This document shows positions 1-6,505 of a stretch of DNA of 8,021 nucleotides, one piece after another (position 1 is the stretch's first letter; the number at the start of each line of letters is the position of its first letter). Both the position numbers and the translations under genes were made by a program. The notes under the pieces are model-generated. The model was given only the letters and a program-made list of their open reading frames with translations, ran no database searches and was not told the origin of the DNA. The DNA is from Prevotella sp. (GTDB lineage: Bacteria; Bacteroidota; Bacteroidia; Bacteroidales; Dysgonomonadaceae): the NCBI GenBank assembly GCA_031260865.1, contig JAISKQ010000334.1, forward strand, positions 1 through 8,021, read 5' to 3'.

Positions 1-644
1 TTTACTATAGAGATGTTGACATCTCCAAAAATACGGAATTGGTATATGCCGAGATTAACAATATATTAACCCCGCTAACCAACAGTCCAAAACTAAAAGA
101 ACTGTATTGCAGGGATTTAGTTAGCAGTGATATTTCAAGCATAGCAAATCTTTCTTCTTTGGAAATTTTGCATTTTTCAGGAAGTAAGTCATTGCATGTA
201 AGCAATAACGAAACATTAAGAAAATTAAAAGTCTTTGAAACCTATCTTCTTAATGTAAACCAGAATCGTGAAATAAATATTGAAAATTGACAATTCTTGG
301 ATAGTGTGGATATTAAGACCAGTAATTTACAAGTAGATACATTAGTAAACATATCAAATTGTCCGTCTCTAAGAAACTTAACGGTTAATACGGCAAAAAA
401 AATAAATTTTTCAGGCGATATGCCTCTTTCTTTATTAAATATAAGCGCTAATAATAGACCGAATTTTTCATGTACAAATAACAATATTATTACTGAATTG
501 GACTTAAGCAAATATAGGTATTATGGGTTTACAGAAGTTACCATCGCTTCCTGTCCTAATCTTAAAACGCTGTATTTGCCTGAATCATTTCAAATAAAGA
601 ACTTACATATAGATTCAGATCAAGTAGAAATAATATTTAAGTGA
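1..644 (+). pseudogene. Leucine-rich-repeat-like protein, 3' part, interrupted by an in-frame stop
   Basis: The frame starting at base 3 is open from the window edge, so the 5' end of the gene lies outside. It reads to a TGA at 288-290 and then continues in the same frame to a TGA at 642-644. Both halves have the same character: irregular repeats of about 20-25 residues built on leucine, isoleucine and asparagine, with recurring phrases such as SNCPSLRNLTV and ASCPNLKTLYLPES. This is the pattern of Bacteroidota cell-surface LRR proteins, some of them BspA-like. The continuity of repeat style across the TGA suggests one gene with a nonsense mutation rather than two genes. Translation could restart at TTG 297, but nothing resembling a start region is visible. 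No membrane segment or recognisable sorting domain is seen at the C-terminus (ends VEIIFK). The region is AT-richer than pyrF. Family is moderately supported, exact function is unknown, and a sequencing error at 288-290 is not excluded. Confidence 0.6.
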
Positions 645-703
645 TTTATCCAACTATCATTTCGGAAATTTATATTGTTAATCTCGACAAAGAAACACTC
701 AAA

Positions 704-737
704 TTTGCGAAAAAATAGAAATATTGTTGTACCTTTG
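704..737 (+). promoter_or_regulatory. Putative Bacteroides-type promoter for pyrF
   Basis: TACCTTTG at 730-737 matches the Bacteroidota -7 consensus TAnnTTTG exactly. TTTG at 704-707 could be the -33 element, but the 22-base gap is a little longer than the usual 19-21. A start near 744 would give a leader of roughly 50 bases before the pyrF ATG. The rest of 645-791 shows no gene and no convincing GC-rich terminator hairpin after the LRR gene. Confidence 0.5.
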
Positions 738-791
738 TTCTTGGATTCGCATAAGTTGACACCCAAAAACAAAGATTAACGATAATATAAC

Positions 792-1622
792 ATGACCAAA
801 CAGGAACTAATAGAAAACATTAAGCGCAAGAAATCATTTCTTTGCATCGGATTGGATACCGATTTAAAAAAAATCCCCGAACATCTGAAACGTGAAGATG
901 ACCCCGTCTTCGCATTTAACAAGGCGATTATTGACGCGACAGCCGATTATTGCATTGCCTATAAGCCGAATATCGCATTTTATGAGTACAACGGATTGAA
1001 AGGCTTAACTTCGCTTTACAAAACAGTCGATTATATCAAAAAAAATTATCCCGACCAGTTTATTATTGCAGACGCCAAACGCGGCGATATCGGCAACACT
1101 TCCGAAATGTATGCGAACGCTTTTCTCAAAGAAATGGATGTGGACGCCATTACCGTAGCGCCCTACATGGGCGAAGACAGCGTTACTCCATTCCTGAAAT
1201 ATGACGGGAAATGGGTTATCCTGCTGGCGCTTACGTCAAACAAAGGCGCTCAGGATTTTCAATTTCAGGAAGATGAAAACGGCGAGTGGCTGTTTGAAAA
1301 AGTGCTGAAAATATCGCAAAAATGGGGAACTGACGAAAATATGATGTATGTTGTCGGCGCCACACAAGAAAAAATGTTTGGATACATAAGAAAAATTGTT
1401 CCCGAACATTTTCTTTTAGTACCCGGAATCGGCGCTCAGGGAGGGTCGCTCGAAGAGGTTTGCAAGTATGGTTTGAATGACTGTTGTGGACTGATAATCA
1501 ACTCTTCCCGCGCTATTATTTATGCCGACCGGTCCGAACAATTTGCCGTTCGCGCCGCAGAAGAAGCAGCACTTATAAGGGACGAAATGAAAAATTATCT
1601 TTCTCAAAAAGGCATAATATAG
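792..1622 (+). CDS. pyrF: Orotidine 5'-phosphate decarboxylase, type 2 (long form)
   Basis: This cytosolic enzyme decarboxylates OMP to UMP, the last step of de novo pyrimidine synthesis. The 276-residue product is longer than the roughly 230-240 residues of the enterobacterial form and fits the type 2 subgroup found in Bacteroidota, mycobacteria and myxobacteria. The catalytic signature [17 protein letters not shown] is intact, with Asp94, Lys96 and Asp99 as the charged network. Other visible landmarks are GLDTD (Asp22), AYKPN (Lys58), the phosphate-binding loop PGIGAQGG at 211-218, and SSRAI with Arg240. The ATG at 792 gives the expected N-terminus, with FLCIGLD beginning at residue 16. The gene stands alone between two promoter matches, 106 bases before lpxD, and has no functional link to it. 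It may be monocistronic or read through into the lpx operon. No damage is seen. Confidence 0.96.
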   Translation: MTKQELIENIKRKKSFLCIGLDTDLKKIPEHLKREDDPVFAFNKAIIDATADYCIAYKPNIAFYEYNGLKGLTSLYKTVDYIKKNYPDQFIIADAKRGDIGNTSEMYANAFLKEMDVDAITVAPYMGEDSVTPFLKYDGKWVILLALTSNKGAQDFQFQEDENGEWLFEKVLKISQKWGTDENMMYVVGATQEKMFGYIRKIVPEHFLLVPGIGAQGGSLEEVCKYGLNDCCGLIINSSRAIIYADRSEQFAVRAAEEAALIRDEMKNYLSQKGII

Positions 1623-1651
1623 TTTGATATTTGATTTTATTGCTAACTTTG
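1623..1651 (+). promoter_or_regulatory. Putative Bacteroides-type promoter for the lpxD-lpxC/fabZ-lpxA operon
   Basis: TAACTTTG at 1644-1651 is an exact TAnnTTTG match and is followed by CACGC. TTTG at 1623-1626, directly after the pyrF stop, is the best -33 candidate with a 17-base gap, slightly short. A start near 1658 would give a leader of about 70 bases before lpxD. The leader has a purine-rich stretch (1665-1680), too far from the ATG to be a ribosome binding site, and then AT-rich DNA. Confidence 0.6.
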
Positions 1652-1728
1652 CACGCTTTTTCAGGGGAAAAGGTAAGGAGATATAATAGTTGTAGTAATT
1701 TTATTTATTTAAAAATCAAAATATCAGA

Positions 1729-2766
1729 ATGGAGTTTACAGCTCAACAAATTGCAGACTTTCTACAAGGGGAAATCATTGGAAATCCGGATGTTAAAGTA
1801 AGCGATTTTTCAAAAATAGAAGATGGGAAACAAGGCACATTAACGTTCCTTGCAAATCCCAAATACGAACATTTCATATACCGGACAAAAGCAAGTATAG
1901 TCTTGGTAAACAATGATTTCGTTCCCACATCGGAAGTAGAATCCACGATGATAGCCGTAAAAAACGCATACGCATCTTTGGCTGAGTTGCTGAACATGGT
2001 TGAGCAATTCAAACAAAAGAAAACAGGAATTGATTCTACCGCTTACATAGCAAAGACCGCAAAGGTTGATAATCAATGTTATATAGGTGCATTTGCTTAC
2101 ATAGGAGAAAATTCCGAAATCGGGAAAGATTGCCTTATTTATCCGCACGCCTACATCGGAGACAATGTTAAAATCGGCAATGACACAATCATTTATCCAC
2201 ATGTATCAATCTACGAAGGCTGCATTTTGGGACGGAAATGTATAATACATGCCGGCAGTGTAATCGGGTCGGACGGTTTTGGTTTTGCACCCGAAGCCGG
2301 CGAATTTAAAAAGATTGCGCAGATAGGAAATGTCTTGATAGAAGATGATGTGGAAATTGGAGCAAACACGACCATCGACAGAGCTGTTATAGGCTCAACG
2401 ATTATACATCAAGGCGTTAAATTGGATAATCTGATTCAAATAGCTCACAATGTGGAAGTAGGAAGCAATACCGTAATGGCTGCGCAAGTAGGAATCGCAG
2501 GCTCTACCAAAGTTGGCTCCAACTGCATGTTGGGCGGGCAGGTAGGTTTGATTGGACATATTCATATCGGAGACAATGCACAGATAGGAGCGCAGGCGGG
2601 AATTATAAGCGATGTGGCAAAAGATTCAAAAATCCTGGGTTCTCCGGCAATGCCTGTGTCTAAATTCATGCGTTCGAGCGTAATAATTGAAAAATTACCC
2701 GACATGTATCGATTGTTAAACAAACTTCAGAAAGAAGTGGAAGAAATGAAAAAGAAACAGTTATAA
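1729..2766 (+). CDS. lpxD: UDP-3-O-(3-hydroxyacyl)glucosamine N-acyltransferase
   Basis: LpxD transfers a 3-hydroxyacyl chain from ACP to the 2-amine of UDP-3-O-acyl-glucosamine, the third step of lipid A synthesis, at the cytosolic side of the inner membrane. The 345 residues match the usual family length. Residues 1 to about 100 form the N-terminal uridine-binding domain, including the characteristic [19 protein letters not shown]. From about 103 the protein is a left-handed beta helix of hexapeptide repeats ([21 protein letters not shown] and so on). The segment [10 protein letters not shown] is typical of LpxD, and His240 in IAHNVEVG corresponds to the catalytic histidine (His239 in E. 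coli). The last 30 or so residues are a charged helix ([12 protein letters not shown]) of the kind that packs in the trimer. The ATG at 1729 gives the expected N-terminus. The gene ends 3 bases before lpxC-fabZ, so co-transcription is very likely. Confidence 0.97.
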   Translation: MEFTAQQIADFLQGEIIGNPDVKVSDFSKIEDGKQGTLTFLANPKYEHFIYRTKASIVLVNNDFVPTSEVESTMIAVKNAYASLAELLNMVEQFKQKKTGIDSTAYIAKTAKVDNQCYIGAFAYIGENSEIGKDCLIYPHAYIGDNVKIGNDTIIYPHVSIYEGCILGRKCIIHAGSVIGSDGFGFAPEAGEFKKIAQIGNVLIEDDVEIGANTTIDRAVIGSTIIHQGVKLDNLIQIAHNVEVGSNTVMAAQVGIAGSTKVGSNCMLGGQVGLIGHIHIGDNAQIGAQAGIISDVAKDSKILGSPAMPVSKFMRSSVIIEKLPDMYRLLNKLQKEVEEMKKKQL

Positions 2767-2769
2767 AAT

Positions 2770-4155
2770 ATGGAAAGACAGAAAACCATACTTTCGGAAT
2801 TTTCATTAGAAGGAAAAGGATTGCATTCGGGACTGAATATCAATGTGGTATTTAAGCCTGCACCTGAAAATCACGGTTACAAAATACAGCGCGTTGATTT
2901 GGAAGACCAACCCGTTATAGATGCGCTTGCCGAAAATGTTACGCAGACACAACGGGGAACTGTCCTGTCGAAAAACAATGTACAGGTAAGCACAGTCGAA
3001 CATGCCCTCGCCGCCTTGTATGCATCCGGCATCGATAACTGCCTTATTCAGGTCGATGCCTGTGAGATACCGATATTAGACGGAAGCGCCGAAGTCTTTT
3101 GTGAAAATATAGAAAAAGTGGGCGTCGTAGAACAAAACGCCCCGAAAGATTACTATATAGTAAAACATAAAATTGAAGTAAAGGACGAAAAAACAGGCTC
3201 TTCATTGGTAATTCTTCCCGACGACCGGTTTGGAGTAGATGTACATATCGAATTTGATTCGCCCGTTTTATCGAACCAGTTTGCGTCATTAACGGATATA
3301 AATAAATTTTCCGCTGAAATAGCTTCAGCGCGGACATTCGTTTTTGTGCGTGAAATAGAAATGCTGCTCCAAAACAACCTTATCAAAGGAGGCGACCTCG
3401 ACAATGCCATCGTTATCTATGACAAGAAAATGGAGCAACAAGAGATGGACCACATAGCAGACGAAATAGGTCTGCCGCACAAAAACGTCAGGGAATTTGG
3501 TTACCTGAACAATAAACCGCTTGTTTTCCCCAACGAACCCGCAAGGCACAAGCTGATAGATGTAATCGGCGACATGGCGCTGATTGGCAAACCTATTAAA
3601 GGACACATTATCGCCACCCGTCCGGGACACAAGATAAATAACCAGCTTGCCCGTTTGATACGTAAAGATATAAAACTGAATGATATACAAGCCCCTGTTT
3701 ACGATGTTTCCTCTGTTCCCATCATGGATATTAACCGCATCAGGGAACTGCTGCCGCATCGTTATCCGTTCCTGCTTGTGGACAAGATAATAGAAATCGG
3801 CGGCGATTATATCGTAGGAATTAAAAACGTATCCGTAAACGAGCCTTTCTTCCAGGGACATTTCCCGCAGGAGCCGGTGATGCCGGGCGTCTTGCTCGTA
3901 GAAGCAATGGCGCAAACATGCGGACTGCTCGTGCTCAATACGGTAGATGAGCCGGAGCGTTATTCTACATACTTTATGAAAATTGACGGGGTTAAATTCC
4001 GGCATAAAGTAGTTCCCGGAGATACTTTAATATTCCGGTTGCAGATGATTTCGCCGATTCGCAGAGGAATAGCCATTATGAAAGGTTATGCTTTTGTAGG
4101 AGAAAAAGTCGTTTGCGAAGCGGAACTTATGGCACAAATATCTAAAAATAAATAA
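2770..4155 (+). CDS. lpxC-fabZ: Bifunctional UDP-3-O-acyl-GlcNAc deacetylase / 3-hydroxyacyl-ACP dehydratase fusion
   Basis: This single 461-residue frame joins two enzymes. Residues 1 to about 305 are LpxC, the zinc deacetylase that commits UDP-3-O-acyl-GlcNAc to lipid A. Visible are TVEHALAAL with Glu77 (catalytic) and His78 (zinc), HKLIDVIGD with zinc ligands His260 and Asp264 plus Asp268, and RPGHKINN with His287, spaced as in E. coli His238/Asp242/Asp246/His265. Residues from about 316 to 461 are FabZ, the hot-dog-fold dehydratase that turns 3-hydroxyacyl-ACP into trans-2-enoyl-ACP. It shows LLPHRYPFLLVDKI, the catalytic His364 in GHFPQEPVMPG, and Glu378 in LLVEAMAQ. A short linker (about 305-316) joins them with no stop or frameshift. 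The fusion is typical of Bacteroidota and also known from related phyla, so it is not an assembly artefact. It lies 3 bases after lpxD and 3 before lpxA. All key residues are present, so both activities are expected. Confidence 0.97.
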   Translation: MERQKTILSEFSLEGKGLHSGLNINVVFKPAPENHGYKIQRVDLEDQPVIDALAENVTQTQRGTVLSKNNVQVSTVEHALAALYASGIDNCLIQVDACEIPILDGSAEVFCENIEKVGVVEQNAPKDYYIVKHKIEVKDEKTGSSLVILPDDRFGVDVHIEFDSPVLSNQFASLTDINKFSAEIASARTFVFVREIEMLLQNNLIKGGDLDNAIVIYDKKMEQQEMDHIADEIGLPHKNVREFGYLNNKPLVFPNEPARHKLIDVIGDMALIGKPIKGHIIATRPGHKINNQLARLIRKDIKLNDIQAPVYDVSSVPIMDINRIRELLPHRYPFLLVDKIIEIGGDYIVGIKNVSVNEPFFQGHFPQEPVMPGVLLVEAMAQTCGLLVLNTVDEPERYSTYFMKIDGVKFRHKVVPGDTLIFRLQMISPIRRGIAIMKGYAFVGEKVVCEAELMAQISKNK

Positions 4156-4158
4156 TTT

Positions 4159-4941
4159 ATGCACTCACCATTAGCTGTTATTCATTCCGAAGCCAAAATA
4201 GGAGTAAATGTTATAATTGACCCTTTTTCAGTAATAGAAAAAGATGTTGTAATCGGCGACAATTGCCATATATTTCCACATGTTACGATATTGGAAGGAG
4301 CGCGCATCGGTTCGGATTGTAAAATCTTTCCGGGCGCAGTAATTGCAGGTATTCCGCAAGATATGAAATTTGCAGGCGAGAAAACAACTGCCGAAATAGG
4401 AAACCGCACGACCATACGGGAATGTGTTACAATAAACAGAGGCACAGCATCCAAAGGCAAAACAATCGTCGGAAACGATTGTCTCATCATGGCTTACTCC
4501 CATATCGCCCACGATTGCGTTGTCAAAAACAATGTGATCATAGGAAACACTTCGCAAATTGCCGGAGAAGTTGAGATAGACGACTACGCAATCGTCAGCG
4601 GAGGCTCTCTCGTACATCAGTTTACGAGAATTTCGAAGCATGTGATGATACAGGGCGGGTCGAGAGTCGGAAAAGATATTCCGCCCTATACTTTAATTGG
4701 ACGGGAACCGATTTCCTACTGCGGAATAAACATTGTAGGACTTCACAGACGCGGATTCACAAATTCTCAAATATTTCTTATTCAAGACATTTACCGCACT
4801 TTATATACAAGAGGATTGAACAACAGCGACGCCCTCTATGCCATAGAAACGGAATATGAACCCTGCGAAGAAAGAGATATCATACTCGATTTTATAAAGA
4901 CATCGAAAAGAGGTATTGTTAAAGGTTCTATGGACGATTGA
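4159..4941 (+). CDS. lpxA: Acyl-ACP--UDP-N-acetylglucosamine O-acyltransferase
   Basis: LpxA adds a 3-hydroxyacyl chain from ACP to the 3-OH of UDP-GlcNAc, the first step of lipid A synthesis, in the cytosol. The 260-residue length is normal. Residues 1 to about 185 are hexapeptide repeats forming a left-handed beta helix, with the LpxA-specific GIPQDMKFAGEKTTAEIGN and IRECVTINRGT. His118 in SHIAHDC aligns with catalytic His125 of E. coli, and His153 in SLVHQF with His160. The C-terminal helical domain starts around GINIVGLHRRGF. Gly166 aligns with E. coli Gly173, the residue that helps set acceptor chain length. Gly there leaves room for long chains, which fits the long 3-hydroxy acids of Bacteroidales lipid A, but this is inference. 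The ATG lies 3 bases after the lpxC-fabZ stop. The gene ends in TGA, which shows that TGA acts as stop in this genome. No lpxB follows. Confidence 0.96.
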   Translation: MHSPLAVIHSEAKIGVNVIIDPFSVIEKDVVIGDNCHIFPHVTILEGARIGSDCKIFPGAVIAGIPQDMKFAGEKTTAEIGNRTTIRECVTINRGTASKGKTIVGNDCLIMAYSHIAHDCVVKNNVIIGNTSQIAGEVEIDDYAIVSGGSLVHQFTRISKHVMIQGGSRVGKDIPPYTLIGREPISYCGINIVGLHRRGFTNSQIFLIQDIYRTLYTRGLNNSDALYAIETEYEPCEERDIILDFIKTSKRGIVKGSMDD

Positions 4942-4967
4942 TAATTATTATTTTTTTTGTATATTTG
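4938..4967 (+). promoter_or_regulatory. Putative Bacteroides-type promoter for the pRiA4b-like gene and miaA
   Basis: TATATTTG at 4960-4967 matches TAnnTTTG exactly. TTG at 4938-4940, overlapping the lpxA stop codon, sits 19 bases upstream, the ideal spacing. The sequence after the box (CACCG) resembles that after the lpxD promoter (CACGC). A start near 4974 would leave a leader of only about 17 bases before the ATG at 4991. It separates the following pair from the lpx operon. Confidence 0.68.
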
Positions 4968-4990
4968 CACCGAAATATAAATTGTTTTTT

Positions 4991-5533
4991 ATGATTTACA
5001 GATTTTTAATACTATCGGATGAAGTTGATACTTTCAAAAGGGAAATCCAAATAAGCGCTCAAGCAACGTTTTTCGATTTCCAACAGGCTATAACCGATGC
5101 TACCGGTTATGACGCCAAACAACTCTATACATTCTATATTTGTGGGAATGATTGGAGCAAAGAAACGGAAATAACGCAGATAGAAATGGATACATCTTCG
5201 GAAGAAGACTGCTACACCATGGATAAAACCCTGCTTGAAGATCTTCTGGAAGAAGAACGCCAAAAACTGCTCTTTGTTTTCGACCAATTGTCGGATAGAG
5301 TGTTCTTTATCGAACTTCGGGAAATTATTACAGGGAAAGACATTGATAAACCTTTATGCTCGAAATCGGTAGGCGACCCTCCTGTGCAATTCATTGATTA
5401 CGACACAGCTATAAAAGGCACAAACTTGGATTTGGACGAAGACTTTTACGGCGACGACGAATATGACGACGAGGAGCTTGATGATCTCGAAAAAGGTTCG
5501 TTCGACGATGATCCCCTCTTCGACAGATACTAA
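4991..5533 (+). CDS. pRiA4b ORF-3 / IS1096 TnpR-like family protein with acidic tail
   Basis: The 180-residue product begins MIYRFLILSDEVDTFKREIQI and has the pattern of the pRiA4b ORF-3-like family, often labelled 'IS1096 element passenger TnpR family'. Typical features are the opening strand ending in a substrate-like R/K-E-I-x-I, ATFFDFQQAITDATGYD, the FYICGNDW turn, and LLFVFDQLSDRVFFIELRE. The biochemical role is not known. The family label comes from mobile elements, but nothing mobile is seen here. The last 40 or so residues are strongly acidic (Asp/Glu runs such as DEDFYGDDEYDDEELDDLE), suggesting a disordered tail or a protein-protein contact. I chose ATG 4991 because it follows the promoter match directly and starts at the family's first strand. 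An upstream TTG at 4916 would lie inside lpxA. The 3' end overlaps the start of miaA, implying translational coupling and co-transcription. Confidence 0.85.
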   Translation: MIYRFLILSDEVDTFKREIQISAQATFFDFQQAITDATGYDAKQLYTFYICGNDWSKETEITQIEMDTSSEEDCYTMDKTLLEDLLEEERQKLLFVFDQLSDRVFFIELREIITGKDIDKPLCSKSVGDPPVQFIDYDTAIKGTNLDLDEDFYGDDEYDDEELDDLEKGSFDDDPLFDRY

Positions 5534-6437
5534 GAAGACGCTGTTTGTTTTACTCGGACCTACGGGAGTCGGCAAAACGGACTTGAGCATAGATATTGCC
5601 CGTCATATCGGAAGCCCCGTCATTTCTGCCGATTCGCGACAAATTTACAAGGAAATCCCAATAGGTACTGCCGCGCCGACCCAAGAACTATTGGATCGGA
5701 TACCTCATTATTTTATTGGAACTCATTCTTTGGCAGACTATTACAGCGCAAGTATCTATGAAGACGAAGCAATCTCTCTGATAGAGAGGTTGCACAAAAA
5801 AAATTTATCCCTGCTTCTCAGTGGAGGATCGATGCTTTATATAGATGCCGTTTGCAAGGGTATCGACGACATGCCTACTATAAAAATGGAAATTCGCGAG
5901 TCATTGTGGGAACAGTTTAATAATGAGGGTATTAATCCGATACTTGAAGAACTCAAAAAATCAGATCCCACACATTATGAGATTGTTGATAAAATGAATT
6001 ATAAGCGTGTGATTCATGCGGTTGAAATATGCCGTCAAACGAATTTGCCTTATTCGTCCTTCCGAAAAAACGAAACAAAAAAACGTCCGTTCAGGATTTG
6101 CAAAATCGGTTTGTTGCGGGAACGAGCCGATTTGTTCGACAGGATAAATAAAAGAGTTGACGCGATGATAAATGAAGGTTTGATTGATGAAGCGCGGTCA
6201 CTTTATCCGTTACGACATCTTAATTCGCTTAACACAGTGGGATACAAGGAATTATTTCTTTATTTTGATGAAAAATGCTCATTAAACGAGGCGATTGAGA
6301 AAATAAAGCGAAATACGAGAGTCTATGCAAAAAAACAAATAACATGGTTTAAAAAAGATTCTGAAATAATGTGGTTTAATCCTGATAATAAGGATAGTAT
6401 AATCAAATTTATAGATCAGGAGTTAAACATAACATAA
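5508..6437 (+). CDS. miaA: tRNA dimethylallyltransferase
   Basis: MiaA transfers a dimethylallyl group from DMAPP to N6 of A37 in tRNAs that read UNN codons, giving i6A, which supports decoding fidelity. From ATG 5508 the product is 309 residues, the usual family size. It has the P-loop GPTGVGKT (17-24), ISADSRQIYKEIPIGTAAPT with Asp42, GGSMLY at 106-111 (GGTGLY in many homologues), NYKRVIHAVEICRQT, and the C-terminal NTRVYAKKQITWFKKD with Arg271 and Trp280. Two earlier in-frame ATGs (5463 and 5481) would add 15 or 9 residues without family support, so 5508 is preferred. It overlaps the upstream gene by 26 bases, inside that gene's acidic tail. No separate promoter is visible, so it probably shares the transcript starting near 4974. 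The gene is intact. The AT-rich stretch after its stop shows no strong terminator. Confidence 0.96.
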   Translation: MIPSSTDTKKTLFVLLGPTGVGKTDLSIDIARHIGSPVISADSRQIYKEIPIGTAAPTQELLDRIPHYFIGTHSLADYYSASIYEDEAISLIERLHKKNLSLLLSGGSMLYIDAVCKGIDDMPTIKMEIRESLWEQFNNEGINPILEELKKSDPTHYEIVDKMNYKRVIHAVEICRQTNLPYSSFRKNETKKRPFRICKIGLLRERADLFDRINKRVDAMINEGLIDEARSLYPLRHLNSLNTVGYKELFLYFDEKCSLNEAIEKIKRNTRVYAKKQITWFKKDSEIMWFNPDNKDSIIKFIDQELNIT

Positions 6438-6454
6438 TTTTTTTTTCAAAAAAA

Positions 6455-6486
6455 TTTCGTGATTTATAAATTTTCACCTATCTTTA
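6455..6486 (+). promoter_or_regulatory. Weak putative Bacteroides-type promoter for the TPR/PD40 gene
   Basis: TATCTTTA at 6479-6486 matches TAnnTTTG at all but the last base. TTTC at 6455-6458 is a one-mismatch -33 candidate 20 bases upstream. The predicted start near 6493 is only about a dozen bases from the ATG at 6506, as at the promoter before 4991. Spacing and position are good, but each element has a mismatch. Confidence 0.4.
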
Positions 6487-6505
6487 CGGAAAATATGTAT
6501 TGTTT

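Noticed and set aside
288..290. TGA read as tryptophan or another amino acid (recoding)
   Set aside because: lpxA ends properly at a TGA (4939-4941) and tryptophan in other genes uses TGG. No SECIS-like or other recoding signal is seen.
1652..1728. Riboswitch or structured leader before lpxD
   Set aside because: The leader is about 70 bases, mostly AT-rich, without visible paired stems or a known aptamer core.
3325..4005. Long open frame on the - strand (226 codons)
   Set aside because: It lies wholly within lpxC-fabZ, whose catalytic residues are all conserved. The antisense translation shows no recognisable domain or promoter.
4991..5533. Mobile element suggested by the IS1096/pRiA4b family name
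   Set aside because: No transposase, inverted ends or target duplications are seen, and the gene sits tightly in a unit with miaA. The name is historical.
6451..6477. Possible hairpin after miaA (AAAATTT ... AAATTTT)
   Set aside because: The stem is only A and T, the pairing is short, and it overlaps the proposed promoter, so it is weak as a terminator.
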